A stretch of 64,000 nt of DNA from Edaphochlamys debaryana (Eukaryota; Chlorophyta; Chlorophyceae; Chlamydomonadales): NCBI GenBank assembly GCA_016858145.1, contig JAEHOE010000038.1:372001-436000 (forward strand). The letters run 5' to 3'. Below, one piece after another: positions 23,501-36,213 of the stretch. The position numbers and the translations under genes were made by a program. Within the stretch, counting starts at the first letter, position 1, and each line of letters starts with the position of its first letter. The notes beneath the pieces were generated by a model. It was not told the DNA's origin, searched no databases, and saw only the letters and a list, made by a program, of their open reading frames with translations.

Positions 23501-24149
23501 CGCCGGAGGGGCGCCCCTCACGAGCTTGTGAGTCGGGCAGAGCCTGGAAGAGGGAAGGCCTGGTGGCTCAAAGCCCGGCCACCACTGCTGGGGTGAACAC
23601 GTGCAACCCGGCTTGGTGCGCCTGTGCCCTGTCTGTACGCCTCAGAGATGCGGCCAGCTGGCGGGGGCCAGGCGTCAAGCTCTAAGGAGTCCGAGCTGAG
23701 GCCCCTGAGGGGTTGGGTCCTGCTGCTTCGCTAGGCAGAGTACCGCCGCCGCCAGCGCCCGTGGGCCCTGCAGGCACCCCTCCGCCCTCCCCCCGCCTTC
23801 CTCGCCGGTTCCAGCAGGGCCCACTGACAGCCTGTCTGGGCCCAGGAAAGCCACCCCGGCGCCAATTACAAGCTGTATTTCAAACTGCTTCGCGTCAGCC
23901 CCACACTGCGTTTGAAGCAGGGTTTCTCGGGCTGCGGGCGCCAAACAGGGCCCAACTCCCGCCCCCGAGGGGGCGAATACGACGGACAGGCGGGATCGGC
24001 GGCCTCGTGTCCACGCGCTACGCACACAACCTGCGAGGCCACAAAGTTGTCCCCGCTGCAACGATCAGCACTTACCAGCGCCTTACTCGTGGCCTTTCCG
24101 CGTGCATGCAGTGCATCGTTTGCGATTTTGACCCTCGCCACCTCGGACC
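20510..24149. other. 3.6 kb stretch with no recognisable gene
   Basis: The proximal part must be the kinase 3' UTR, yet I see no TGTAA on the plus strand. The region is visibly more T-rich and less repetitive than the coding DNA around it. Short open frames (up to about 146 codons) lack protein signatures and volvocine codon bias. A TATAAAG lies at 22147-22153 (+) without an identifiable gene after it. No tRNA A/B-box pair was found. Confidence 0.5.
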
Positions 24150-27100
24150 ATGAGTGACCCAGTCCCCGCCGTGCAGCCACAAGCGATCACAAGCACCGTA
24201 GAGCGGCTGAGGAAGGTACCACTGCAGCACGCGGAGCTCCTCGCGCCCATCCAAACCGTCTTTGTCTCCGGCTGCACGGGCTACATCGCTAGCGCCATCG
24301 TGGAGAGGCTTCTACGCAGGGGCCACACCGTGCACGCGACATGCAGGCAGGCCCGCGTTCGCAGGGTTGCGTGTCGAGTGCTCGCGTGCCGTCCCCCTTC
24401 GCCCCCGCCCCGGGCCCCGAGGCCCGGAAGGGGTGGCCTAGGGCGTGACTAAAGAAGCGTCCAGGCCCTAGTCCACAGGGTTCCACGAGCTCCATTGACA
24501 CTTAGCCGTCCAGGACTCCTGGCGTGCTTGCCCGCTCTGTCCGTCCCTAAGCCGCCCTGCCCAACCGTCCTCCCGCCCCACCCCTTCCAACTCGGTACCC
24601 AGAGACCCCAGCAAGCTCGACGCCCTGCAGCCCCTCCTGGCGCTGCCCGGGGCGGCGGAGCGGCTCAAGTGCGCGGGCTTGGGCACGAAGGCGCAAGACG
24701 GAAAGAGGGACGGGGTCACATGTCTCACATCGCCTTGGTGCAACGGGGACTGTACTTCGGGGCACCCCACCACGAATCCTCCTCTTCCACACCAGTGCCT
24801 CCCCCTCTCCTTCCCTGCCGCCACCACACCTCCAGGCTGTTCAAGGCCGACCTCTCGGTGTCCGGCTCCTTCGATGCCGCAATGGAGGGGTGCTCGGTGG
24901 CGTTCCACGTGGCAGCGCCCGTGCACCTGAACCGGGTAGGGAGGGGGGGACAGCGCAAGGGGGTAGGGCTAGGGGGGCGTTTGAGGCTGAGCGGGAGGGG
25001 TAGGGGTACAGGGTACGGGGATACAAGGCGCAGGGCTGGGGATAACGGGGTTGTTTAATGAGTTGTGAACCGATTAAAAACGGAGAAGAATAATTGGGGC
25101 AAGGCGCAGGGGGATGGCGCCGCGGGGTTATCGTGGTGGAGGCTTCCTGCCCCCTGCAGAGGCGCAACGCGTGCTCAACCCTTGGTCGGAAGGCCAAACC
25201 TTTATCTCAGCCGGAGAGCTCGTGTCTTTTGCTTGGGCATGGGGCAACAGGAATGAAGCATTTGGGACAGGCACTGTGGGCGGGCCACGGGGCACTCGGT
25301 ACGGGCGTGGGGCAAGGGGCGTGAAATAGGGGCGCCGCACCGTGCAGGGGAGGGGCTGGGTACGGACGCGGGGCTGGGGGATAGAGCAGGGGGACAGGTC
25401 GCCCATCGCCCCCCGCCCTCTCCCCCATCCCACCCCCCAGATCCCGCCGGGCGAGGAGCGGCGGGTCATGATCGACCCCATGCTGGCCGGAGTGGACAAC
25501 GTGCTTGGTGGGCGGGGCGGTTGGACGGTTGGCGGTTGGGCAGTTGGCGGTTGGTGGTTGGCGGAGATCATGAGGCGGAGGGGCTGGTGCGGATGAGCGG
25601 ATGGCGGGGCGCGCCGGGGCAGGGGCAGGGTGCGGGCGGGGCAAGGCGAGACTGGACTGGGGCGGTTGAAGAAATCTCTTCCTCGTGGCCCTGAATGGCT
25701 GTCAAGGCACAGGGGATGGCGGCAGGTGTATAAAAAGTCAAAGCGCAGAAAGGCATGGCCATGCGCTCATGAGCTGCAGGTCGTGAGTATAGCTTCCTGG
25801 CGCCCGCGTTTCATGTCCTCCCGCTCGCTTGATTCCTGCCATACCCTACCCCCACCGCTCCAACCAGGCGCCGCCAACCGCACGCCAACTGTACGGCGGG
25901 TGGTGATGACGTCATCCATCTCGGCCCTCAACACGTCAGCAGGCGACAAGCCCGGCGGCAAGTTTGACGAGAACGACTGGGTGCGTTGAGGGAAGCTGCT
26001 CTCTTGGGTTTGGGGGGAAACAGGGCCGGAACGCACACACGGGCTTCTGGCGAGGGACCAGCAGCGTGCCGGCTTTTTTCATCGCTCCCTGTCTGACGGG
26101 GTCCCTGCGTCCCACGCAGAACCACACCGCCTCGGAGACCAACGTGCCGTACGGTACGTTCTGGCCGTTCACCCACAAGACATGGGCAGTGCGTGCGCTG
26201 GGGCTCTCGGGCGCTGCACACGTACGGTATCTGACCAGGCCTTGAAGTCCTCACATCTCCTTTGCGTCCCTGCCTGCCTGCCTGACCGCGCTGCCGTACA
26301 CTCCTCCGCACCTGTCGTACACAGCGTACGGCAAGCGCCTGTCCGAGCAGCGCGCCTGGGAGCTGGCCAAGGCCCAGAGCCGCTGGACGCTGGTGACGGT
26401 GCTGCCGTCCGTGGTGTTTGGTCCCACCGCGGGGGTGTGCCCAAACAGCGAGAGCGTGCAGGCAAGTGCTAGGGGGGGATGGGGGCCGTGGGGTGCGGGA
26501 GCGGGGGGCGGGGAACGGGGCCGGGGTGGCGAGAGATGGGGGGACGGGGTGCGTGTAGACCTGGGTGGGCTGGTGCTGGCACCTAGCGTGACCCTGACGA
26601 CGGGAGGCCTGTGGAGGATGGGCAGGGGCTGGAGATGGGCAGGGGCCGGAGGAGTCGGAGAGGGGTGTGGAGGCGTGCCAACCTTCTGCCGATAACCCTA
26701 CGCCAGCCTTGTCTGGTGCAATGGCCCGGATGTCAAGTCCGCATCAGCCTGCATCAGCCCAACCGCAACTCCCCCACTCCCCTACTCCCCTACTCCTCGC
26801 CCCTTACGGTACGCCCGTCTCGGACTCCCCCAACCTCTGTTCAACCCCTCGATCCCTCCCTCCATCCCCCGACCCCAACCGCAGGCCATCACGGAGCTGC
26901 TGTGGCCGGGCCTCATGTGGCCCGCGGCGGGGGCCATGGGTGTCCCCGTGGTGGACGCACGCGACGTGGCCGTGATCCACACGCTGGCGGCCTTCACGCC
27001 CAAGGCGCACGGCAGGTGCGGCGTGCTGTGCTGCGCTGTGCTATGCCGTCCTGTGCTGTGCGTGCTGTGCTGTGCTGCGGACCAGAAGCTGCGGGATGTG

Positions 27101-27880
27101 GCGGGCAGGTCCGCGCCGCGCCGCGACCTATCTGGGCGCCGTCCCGGTCGACTACCCTTGCCCTCTTTCCACCCCGGTCCCAACCCCAAACCCCAACACC
27201 CAGGTACATCGCCCACGCCGAGGGCACCAGCATGAGGGCCGTCACCTACATGGTGGCCCGGCGCTTCCCCGCCAACGTGTGGCCCTCGCACCTCACCGCG
27301 CCCTACTGGCTTGTGTGGGCGGTGGCGCCCCTGCTCAAGCTGAGGCGGGACGTGGTGCGGGTGAGCGAGGAAGGTGTGTGTGTGTGTGTGTTGGGGAGGG
27401 GGGGGTTGTGGCGTTATGGGATGGGCCTGCCAGGGCCTTGGAGGGCCTGGGGTGCATGGCTGCCGGGTCAGGCCCGCAGAGGGGCCTGCGCCTACCGGCG
27501 TGAACCTTGGAGCTCTTTGCGTGCTCGAGTGCGGGGCAGAGGGGGGCCGAACGCAAGGTTAGATACCGGAAGACGAGTGTGACTCTTGGGGCGCTTAGTG
27601 TGGGGCCCGCCGCCGTGCGCATCTGACCTCACCAAGCCGAAACCATGGCGCCGCATCGACTAAAGAAGGTCTTGCCCTTCATTCATGCGCCTGTCTCCAC
27701 CCCTCCTGCCCCCTCCCTTCCCCACAGGCCATGTGGGGCCCGCCGCCGCAGTACGACACGTCCCGTACCGAGTCCGACCTGGCGCCTCCCCCCTGGCTGC
27801 CCCTGGAGGCCACCATGATCGACATGATCCTGGATTGTGCCGATAAGGGCATGATTAAGCTCAAGCAGAAGATGCCGTAG
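24150..27880 (+). CDS. NAD(P)-dependent dihydroflavonol-reductase-like/epimerase-family oxidoreductase, 384 aa, 10 exons
   Basis: Exons: 24150-24346, 24603-24668, 24836-24935, 25441-25507, 25868-25980, 26120-26153, 26325-26461, 26885-27015, 27204-27360, 27728-27880; total 1155 nt. The Rossmann start is FVSGCTGYIASAIVERLL (GxTGYIAS at 41-48), followed by HATCRDPSK (the NADP-contacting basic region of the DFR family), FHVAAPV, MIDPMLAGVDNVL, VVMTSSISAL with the active-site Ser, YAYGK (Y192/K196, the YxxxK catalytic pair) and VTVLPSVVFGP. This is the extended-SDR layout of dihydroflavonol-4-reductase, cinnamoyl-CoA reductase and related 3-beta-hydroxysteroid enzymes. The substrate cannot be told from sequence. 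The C-terminus has a hydrophobic stretch (TAPYWLVWAVAPLLKL) that may touch a membrane. Introns 1 and 7 use GC donors (CAG|GCAGGC and CAG|GCAAGT), required by frame and homology. Confidence 0.88.
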
Positions 27881-29475
27881 ATGAGTGGACTGGTGGAGCT
27901 GTTGGTACTGTACTCGCAGCGGGTGGTGAGAGGCAGACAGGTCGACGTGTACCGGACGGGCAGGGCACAGCGCCTCTCGACGAGTGCAGGAGGGCGGGAT
28001 GGGTGACAGATTTGCCCACCGTGCCATCCTGTTGGATTGACTGGAACAATTGATGGAGCTTCCTGACGTGACCGGAACAGCGTTTGCATCAGTTCATTCC
28101 GTATCAACTGTGACCTGCTGAGCTTCGCTTTGTTTCCTGACATGCATTAGGACTGCCGGGATGTGTGCGAGGGGGTTCGGGATAGGACCAGCGCACACAA
28201 TCTTAACACTCTCCTCACCGTTATCTGCTGGCGTGGATGTGTCAGGATTGGGCCGGGGCTGTATTCATCCATAATCAGGCTGGTGCAGCATTTACGTGTG
28301 GGAGAGAGGGAGCGCGTGCTGTCTGTTCGTGTTTGATGGCCTGATGTGGCTGCTGGGCTGAGCCCAGGTTTCTGTGGGGCGGTGTCGTCATGGCGGCAGC
28401 GGCTGGCCGCGGGAAGCAAGTAGCCCGGGAGTCGGGCCATGGGCCTGTTGGGCGCACACGCCGCCAAGTCTCATGGCTCCAAAGCAATCGCTTGCGGGCC
28501 ATGCCCCAGCCATGAGCAAGTCTGGGCCGCGGTGCAAGCCCGTTGGTGAGGCCCCACCTTGTGTGTGCCTGTCGGGTCCCTGGCCCAACGAAGAGTTGAC
28601 TCCTGTAGCAGCAGCTATTACTGCGGCGGGATAAGCGGCAGGTCAAATGGACAAGACGCGACTCGTCCGTGACGTTCGGCCGGCATGCATGAGAGCAAGG
28701 GCCGTGGAGCGGTGTGCATTGCGAAGTCGTACATTACTTGGATCCTCTGGGATCTACCTTGCCCACCGTCCCCATGTCCCCCTGGGGGCGACCTCCCCTC
28801 GCAGTACAAACAGCAGCATGCAGCATGCACCCCTTCCCGTGGTCACACTAATAACACAGCCCAACTATGTACTCGGCGTTGGGAAGGGCCTCGTGCCCTC
28901 GTCGTCCTCTTCGGCGCGTGCAACTTCATTCGGCGGCACGGCACACATGGTACGACAGACAAGCGCAATTGCCCACATCTGACCCTGGGTTCTGCCTGTA
29001 TCTATCCAAGGCCTTATCAACCACTCCAGCTACTCATCTACTCTGCCCAGGGCCTCGGCCCCGCACCCATGTGCCTGTGTGGTCCCTTTCGCTAGGTAGG
29101 GCGCGGGCGAGGTAAGAGCGAGGCCACGGCTTTGCGCTCCTGCTCCTGAACAACAATCGCATGTATGCCGTCCCCTTCGTCATCATCGTCAGAGCATCGT
29201 CTGCCCTTGGCTCCACCACCCTGCTTGGCAGGCAGGGCCTTGCGGATGCCAGCCCCTCCCTGCGGCGGGACAATGCATGGGGCACGCAGCAGGGGCGGCG
29301 ACGAGCTCACTATCTATCGCCCGTGTGGGGCAAAGGTAGGGGCGGGTTGGACATGAGACCCCTGCATGCCCGATGCATACCCCTCCCTGCTGGAAGTAAG
29401 CCCCCCTATTGGTCTGTGTTTAGCTGCCCTTCGAGTCGCGGAACCCACGGCTGCCTTGGGCAGCAGGCAGCTGGT
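27881..29475. other. Tail-to-tail intergenic region
   Basis: This 1.6 kb contains the 3' UTRs of the oxidoreductase (+) and the pherophorin-like gene (-). No TGTAA is obvious on either strand in the expected place. Short open frames here have no recognisable signatures. Confidence 0.5.
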
Positions 29476-31797
29476 TTACCGGGCCGTGCCCTCGCACACT
29501 CGCCCGCTCATACGCACCTTTGGGTTGGGAGGAGGCCTGGGAGATCGGACCTTACAGGGCGGAAGGGCCGGGGGGGGCACCGCGTGGGGTGGCGGAGCCT
29601 GGGAGCGGGGTAGAGACGGTGACACGGGGGGAGTGGAGGGCGGCGAGCGGGGTAGAGACGGTGACACAGGGGGAGAGGAGGGCGGCGAGCGGGGTCGAGA
29701 TGGCGACACGTGGGGAGAGGAGGGCGGCGAGCCGGGTAGAGATGGCGACACGGGGGGCGAGGAGGGCGGCGAGCGGGGTGAAGATGGCGACACGGGGGGA
29801 GAGGAGGGCGGCAAGCCGGGTAGAGATGGCGACACGGGGGGCGAGGAGGGCGGCGAGCGGGGTGAAGATGGCGACACCGGGGGTGAGGAGGGCGGCGAGC
29901 GGGGTGAAGATGGCGAGACCGGGGGAGAGGAGGGCGGCGAGCGGGGCAGGGATGGCAGGTGGGGAGAGGAGGGCGGCGAGGGGGGCGGGGGCGACGGGCA
30001 CGCGTACTGGGGTGCCACGAGTCTGAAGAAGAGCATGCCAGGGTCGGGCCCAACGCGGACGGGGAAGTTATAGCCCTGTCCCACAATGCCGCCAGGGGTT
30101 GAGGAGGTCAGCGTGACGTCAGGGATTGGGGTGCCCGGAGTGCCTGGCAGGCATTCGTTGGTGACCTCGAACGTGTCGCCGCATACCAATTGGAGCGTGG
30201 TAGACGACGCGAAGAGCTGGAAGTAGTTAAGGTTGCCAATAACGTTGCGGAGCAGCTGGGAGGCCGCGGCGCCGTCGAACAGATCAGCCGTGGCGGTTAG
30301 CGTGAAGTCATCCGTTGATGTCGAGCACACGAACCTGCCAGGCTGGCGGATCAGCACTCCGCTGGCGAAGAAGATATTTACGAGATCGGCCATGGCCGAG
30401 CACTGGCGGCTGCGATCTTGACCGGCCTTGGATATCTTTGACTTGATGCTGAAAATGGACGTACAGAAGGTGGCAGGAGGGGACGGAGGCGGGGGAGAGG
30501 GCGGACGGGGGGCCGGCGGGGGGGAGGGGCTTGGCGGGGGTGTGGGCGGCGGAAGCGGGGGGCGGGGGGCGGGGGACGGCGGAGGACGGGTCATGGTGAG
30601 GCAGGACTGGGGCAGGCTGATGAGCTGTTTGGGCAGCACCAGCTTTCGTTGCATGAGGGTGCCGGCCCGTGGGTCTCCGCAGAAGAAACCCGAGTCTGGA
30701 GAGCCCAGCTGGTTGAGGTTGTACTTCACGAGATTAAACTCAGCTGCAATCCAGAGTGAAGCCTCAGCTGCAAGGTTAAGCTGGGCGTCGGGCTGGGCCG
30801 GCATGTCCGGCTTGACCGTGCAGGGGCTGGAGGGGGTGGCACGGGCGTAGCCAGGGGCGCAAAACTCCGCAGCGTTAGCCGTGTAGGTGACGCACGACCA
30901 CCGCTTGATGTTGCTGGGGTCGGTAGCCATCTGGTCTACAAGCTGCGCTTGACGTGGGATGGTGAAGCTGTTTGAGGGCTCGGTCTTGCCCAGGTAAACA
31001 GCGCCGGCAGGGGAGTGTGGTCGTAGTGCCCTCTGTGTAGAGGAACTGGCCCGGGAAATCCGGAGCCAGTGTGGTCAGACCAGCGGGATCTGCTCCGATC
31101 GACATGGTGAAGTACACGTGGTCTTGATAGTCCTTGAAGATGACTGACCAACCGCCGATCTGACGGTTGGTGTTCTCGATGTACAGGGGCAGCTCCAGGG
31201 TCTGTGCCGCGCAGACCTCGGCGTCCAGAGTGGCGGGGGAGGACACTGGCCCCACCTGGGTGGCCCTGACGCCGGGAACCCTGCACTCTGCAGCGTTCGT
31301 TCCCCACTGGTCTGCGGTCTGCGCAGCAGGCGAGGGGCAAGAGAATGTACGGGGGTGGGGGGGAGAAAGGGCGATGGTGCCTCGAGCGAGAGCGGACCCT
31401 AGGCAGGTGCGCCCAAACAATGCAGCTGCAAGCTTGGATGCCCCCGCCCCGCAAGCCCACTCAGCCCATCCAGAAGCCCGCTAGATAGGCGCAATTTGTT
31501 ATGTGCTCGTGCGGTGACGGCGGGTGGGCTGCAGAGGTCAGGCCCACACCTACCCAGACACTCGCCTTAAGACAGCCCGCGGCGTCGTCCCTCCCTCGCT
31601 TCGGCCGCAGTACTCACCTCGCAAGCGGTGGGCTGGTTCAAAGCGCCGAGCGTGCAAGCCCAAGCCGTCGTCTGTCGGTTGCCCACCGCGCACCACTGGC
31701 TGAGTCCCCGTGCGCCGGTTTGGGCGTTTGCGGTCCAAGAGACCGCAGCGAGGAGGCCCAGGAGGGCCAGCAGGAACGACGTCCCGCTGCTAGTCAT
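29476..31797 (-). CDS. Pherophorin-like hydroxyproline-rich wall glycoprotein, ~673 aa, frameshifted as sequenced
   Basis: Exon 1 is 31618-31797 and exon 2 is 29476-31318. Residues 1-25 are a signal peptide ending TANAQ. The N-terminal region is Cys/Trp-containing (QWCAVG, AAECRVPG, RWSC, AAEFCAPGYA). A PPPSPAPRPP-type hinge follows near 30470-30590 (minus strand), then a second globular domain beginning FCTSIFSI and containing RFVC, FDG and LVCGDTFEV, as in the C-terminal domain of volvocine pherophorin/HRGP proteins. A long Ser-Pro tail encoded by 42-bp repeats closes the protein. The reading frame breaks in a run of four C on the coding strand (31010-31013). With three C the frame would continue without interruption. 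This is either a base-calling error or a real mutation. The C-terminal 40 residues after the repeat are less certain. The protein likely acts in the extracellular matrix. Confidence 0.7.
29602..29978 (-). repeat. 42-bp tandem repeats encoding a Ser-Pro tail (about 9 units)
   Basis: Units are variants of a 42-nt block that encodes the 14-residue pattern SPPSSPPVSPSxPR on the minus strand. Units 4-5 and 6-7 are more alike as pairs, showing an 84-bp higher-order step. Since 42 is a multiple of three, all six frames stay open, which produces spurious reading frames on the other strand. Ser-Pro blocks of this sort are expected sites of prolyl hydroxylation and arabinosylation. Confidence 0.85.
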
Positions 31798-33875
31798 GCT
31801 TGCGCTAAGAACGCATGCAACGTTGTTATTGTTGTGTGTTTGCTAAGTTTGCAGCGACTACGCTGGCTTAATGTGTAGGATGAAGGCTGGGGAGTCGCAC
31901 GGACGGGGTTGGAGGGAGCCGCGCACTTTAGGAGAGTCCTCGGCTACTGTAGATAAGCACCCGCGGTTGTGCTGCACCGTACAATGCGCATGGTAAGGTT
32001 GTGCTCATGGGCGACGTTGCAGTGATGAGTGGCTGGCACAGAGCGGTCTGACACGGTGTCGTACAGCCGCAACCCCTCAGCGACCGACGCCGGGTCGGGC
32101 CGAAACTGTACGCGGTAAATGGTCAGCTCACGCGGCGGCGAGGTCTGGTGTGGGACCATTATTGCACGCGCTGTACTGCTAGCGCGCATGAATGGGCGAA
32201 CAGCCGGGGGGCCCGCGCCCGCTCTGACTTTGTGGCCGACACGCCGTCAGACCATACCGCAAGTCCGTACGACTGAACCCGCGCGCAGAAACTGGTCGTC
32301 GAGTGGGACCTACTATGCGTGTCTGGCAATTGGTTGTTTCAAATACGTTGAGGAGAGCAGGACTGCAGGGGTCGTCCGGTGTCAAGAAAGGGCCGTGCGG
32401 GGTCCCCCGTGTGGCGACGGCAGCAGTCGAGCTCCTCACGCTCTCACCCCAGGGCATCGATTACCGGCGCGCTCAAAGCGAGGGATCTCGTGCTCCCCTG
32501 CCCTCGTGGGCCTCAGTCCGAAAGGGAGGCCTGACCTTGAACGCTGCCGGGGAATGCCGGGGATCGGTAGCAGCAGAGGAAGCAGGCTCTGGATTGTGCG
32601 GCTGATGCCGAGTGCACTGCGAGGAGGTTGGAGCAGCAACTGGCCACTTGCTTCCAGTGCAGGCCTCAAAGCGGGTGAAATCAAGGCAACTGAGGAGGCC
32701 AACTGACCGTCCAGCGTGTTACACACCAAGCAACCGTATGTGGGCTATGGGCTGCCAAGGCCAGACATGTGGCACCGCTGTACGCCAAGTCAGGCATTGC
32801 TGCATGCCCTCGTACCTGCTGATTAATGCGGCCCTTCAACCTGCCTTATATGCGAACTTCTATCCGACCAGCATATCAGAATACCAAACGCTGGGACGTC
32901 CACGGTCCACTACGCAGAGCAAGAGAAAGGGCCTGCCATGTGCGTACGATATACGGAATCCAGACATGCCAGGCATACGCTGCCAAGCCGCAACAGCCAG
33001 CTACTCCAGCATCCCCCGACAAAGCAGAGAGTATCACAAATGCAATCAGGGCCAAAGACGAAAGCTAGGCGGCAGTTGCTACATGCAACCAACTAGATAG
33101 CCCACGAGGCCCAATGTGCGTGTTTGTGCATTCTTCAACCCCCGCCGCTTTGCACGCATCGCTACCAGGGCATGCGCACAAGACATGAAGCAAGTGGGTA
33201 GCTGCGCCACACACATTCTGCGAAACGAACGTCCCCACGAGCGCTGCATGAGCTGCGTCCGTCTGCTTGGACATTCCACCTACCCGAGACGCTGTTGGGG
33301 CGCGAAGCCTCGTCCCAGCCCACACTTAACTGCACAGCGGGCGAATCCCTCAAAAACAGGCTACAGGCTTGATGAAACAGCTATCACCGCCGGTGCCAAT
33401 GCGTGGGGTGCGGCGGCGGGCGCAGACCTTGATCTCCGACTCAGGCCTCACTGCCTCCCATCTGCCGCCCTGACCGCCCATGACCGCCCATGACCGTGCC
33501 TTGTCCACTCGAATACCCACGGCCTGCGGCCACTCTAGCTGCTGTCCCGAATCCACCCCAGTCAAACCCGCGTGAGCTCACGATCCCTGCTTGCCAGCCT
33601 GCAATCCACGGCCCATCCCTCACTCCGAACAAGACAAACGCCTCTCCAGCGGCAGCTGCGCCAAGCAAAGGGCGGACCCCAGAGGCCTCCACCACTCCAT
33701 TGCCCACGTCCCACGGACCTGACCTGGACCCAGACCTGAACCTGGGCCGGGCCTGGGGCCCTGCCGCCCCTGCCCGCTCCATCCTCGTCCCACCTCGGCC
33801 CCGCCCTCGCCCTTATCCTGGCCCCTCATCCACTGCCGCCTTCAGCCGCTGGCAACAGCCTACCGGCCGCCACGC
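31798..33875. other. Intergenic region, no gene seen
   Basis: This holds the promoter side of the pherophorin-like gene and the 3' side of the SnoaL-like gene. Composition is less GC-biased than the coding DNA. Frames up to about 195 codons exist but show no signatures or introns that fit a gene. Confidence 0.5.
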
Positions 33876-36213
33876 TCATATGCGCAGCAGCGGCGACAGC
33901 ACGGCGTCCAGCGTCCGCGCGATGGCCCGCCGCAGCGCCCACCACACGAGCGGCACGTTGTGCCAGCGGTCCACGTGATGTACGATCCGCCACCGGGTTG
34001 GCCCCGGGAGCTCGCCGCTCGGCCCCACCCCGCTCGGCCCCACGACACTCCCGCCCGCGCCCGCGGGCCCGGGCCCAGCTCGTGCCCCAGCTCGCGCCGG
34101 GGCGCCGGCGCCGCCGGCAGCGCGGGAAGACGACGGGTCGGGGACGAGCAACCGCAGGCCGCCGCCCGCGCGGCCGGTGCCTGTGCCACCCGTGCCACCC
34201 GTGCTGGTGCTGGGGCCCGTGCCCGTTCCGCCGCTGCCGCTGAGCACGGCGGCGGCGGAGGCGAGGCGGGACTCTGTGAGCGGGTCCTGCCCGGGCGCCA
34301 GGCCCGAGCCGTCCGCCGAGGCCGCGAGCGGTGCGTCGGAGGCCACAAGGAGCACAGAGGTCACGTAGAGGGGAACCTGCGAACGGGGCGGAGATGAGCG
34401 GTGAGGCTTGAGCTCCGTGTGGGCCCGCATGGGTGGTAGGGCTACGCACAGCCTCCGCCGCCCCGACAGCCATCCCTGTGCTGCTGCCACAACGCTCCCA
34501 TGGCGTGCCGTTCCCCCACAGGCCAGACACCGCTCCACCCCGCACGCACACGCCGCCCCGCGCACCTGCACACCCGCGCCCTTGCCGCCCACGAGCCACG
34601 TCAGCAGCGACGGCACCGCGAGCGTGAAGCACTGCACGTTCTCCACCGTCACCCGCGTGAGGTGCAGCGGCAGCGTGGGCCGCGCCGCCCGGGCGGTGGC
34701 GGAGGCGGAGGCGGGGCCCGCGGCGCCCCCTTCCGAGGGCGAGGGCGGAGCCTGGGTGACCAGGGGCTCCGGGACCGAGGCCACGGAGAGCGAGTAGGCG
34801 CCGACCTGGGGGAGGGGGCGGGGCAAGGACGGGTGGACGGGGTGCTAGCTAGCCTCATCCCCGCCTGCCTGGCTGCTGCTCAGCCCAGCTGCATACGCCC
34901 CGCCTCGCCTCACCCGCCCTGCCCAGCATGCATCGTCCTGTCTGCAGCGTCCGTGCCGCTGTCCCAGGTCTAACCTGCCACTGCAAAGCTATAAACGCCC
35001 CGCCTCAACCCGACCTGCCCAGCCCAGCCCTCATGCCTCTTCAAACCACCCGCCCCCCACCTGCACCCCACCTGCACCCCCGCGCCGCTGTCCCCAGCCG
35101 GGCCCCCACCCACCCACCGGCCCCCGTCTCCCACACCGCCACCCCACCTGCACCGCCCGCGCCGCCGTCCCCAGCATGGCGAACTGCCTGTACAGCGCCT
35201 CCTGCCCCCGGGCCGACACCAGGGCGTCCTCGAAGACGGCATCGGGGGCGTAGGCCTGCCCCACCAGCATCTGTATGGGAGTTAGGGGCAGAGGCGCAGA
35301 CAGAGATGAGCACAGATGGAGACCGGGAGGTAGGGACGAGCCAAGAGGGACAAGGGGAGCGAGGAGAGGTGGGGGCAGGAAGAGAGGGCTGGGTGTGAAC
35401 GGCGGCTCGCTGGAGGTGTGTGCGGGCTGTGGCTTGGCGGAACTGTAGGGTACCGGTTCCAAGGTCCGCGACTCTGCATGCCGAGGGGCGTCCTGTCCCC
35501 AACGCCCGCCTGACGCGCGCACCTGCAGATCTGCCGGCTTTCGGCAGCACTCGTACAGCGATCGCCAGCTGCGGGGGGCCGACAGAGGCGAAGAGGCAGG
35601 CAGGTGTTGGATGAGGAGGCAAGGGCGGGGTGCCACCGCCATGGCAGATGCAGGTGAAGGGCAAGGAGCGCTTGCGTGGGAGATCCTTGCCAAACTGCTG
35701 GGCCGAAGGTAGGTGGGTGGCGCTGACGCCGCTTCCTCAGGCCCCCTCAAAAGCTCCAACAGCCTCGGCCCCCAACACGCGCTCGCCTGCCGGCTGCACA
35801 GCTCTCCAAGCCCTGAGCGTCCGCCCGAGACCCTACCCGAGCAGGATTGACTCCAGCGTGGGGCTGAGTTGGTTGGGAAACCGAGGCGGGGGGCCCACGG
35901 GGGCCGGGCCCCCTAACGCCGCTGCACGGAGAGCGTGCTCGGGAGGTAGCACGAGCCGGCCCAGCGGGTGTGCGTCCGACGCCGCGTGCAGCTGCTGATA
36001 GCGATCTACAGGAGGCGGCACCTCAGCGGTGCTCCCGAACGCTGTGCAGCTGTGCGAGGGCGAGGCTGGCGCGCTTCGCGCGCCAATGTTGCGCAAGAGC
36101 TCCTCTGTGGTCACAAAGGGAGGCGGGGTCGGGCCGGGCGAGAACTGCGACTCCGGCGTCCCCGTCTCCGGCGTTGGAGAGGCCCCGCCATAATAGGCCT
36201 CGGCGTAGGCCAT
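33876..36213 (-). CDS. NTF2/SnoaL-like fold protein of unknown role, 428 aa, 5 exons
   Basis: Exons in transcript order: 35837-36213, 35523-35568, 35148-35270, 34566-34805, 33876-34376; total 1287 nt, all GT-AG. The first 125 residues are Pro/Ser-rich and look disordered. A compact domain then starts with WRSLYECC, MLVGQAYAPDAVFEDALVSA, ALYRQFAMLG, goes through a TLPLHLTRVTVEN/FTLAVPSLLTWLV block and VPLYVTSVLLV, and ends with TRWRIVHHVDRWHNVP. That order (alpha helix, 'Y.pDa.FeDp' strand, later 'I..H.DrW' strand) is typical of plant and algal SnoaL/DUF2358-type proteins with the NTF2 fold. A 100-residue Gly/Ala insertion separates the last strands. No catalytic residue can be proposed. The shortest exon is 46 nt. 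Confidence 0.75.

Noticed and set aside
29602..29978. Regularly spaced repeat resembling a CRISPR array
   Set aside because: Units are contiguous and coding (Ser-Pro), with no unique spacers, in a eukaryotic gene.
29366..30073. 235-codon plus-strand frame rich in Gly/Glu/Asp
   Set aside because: It is the mirror of the 42-bp Ser-Pro repeat in the minus-strand pherophorin-like gene.
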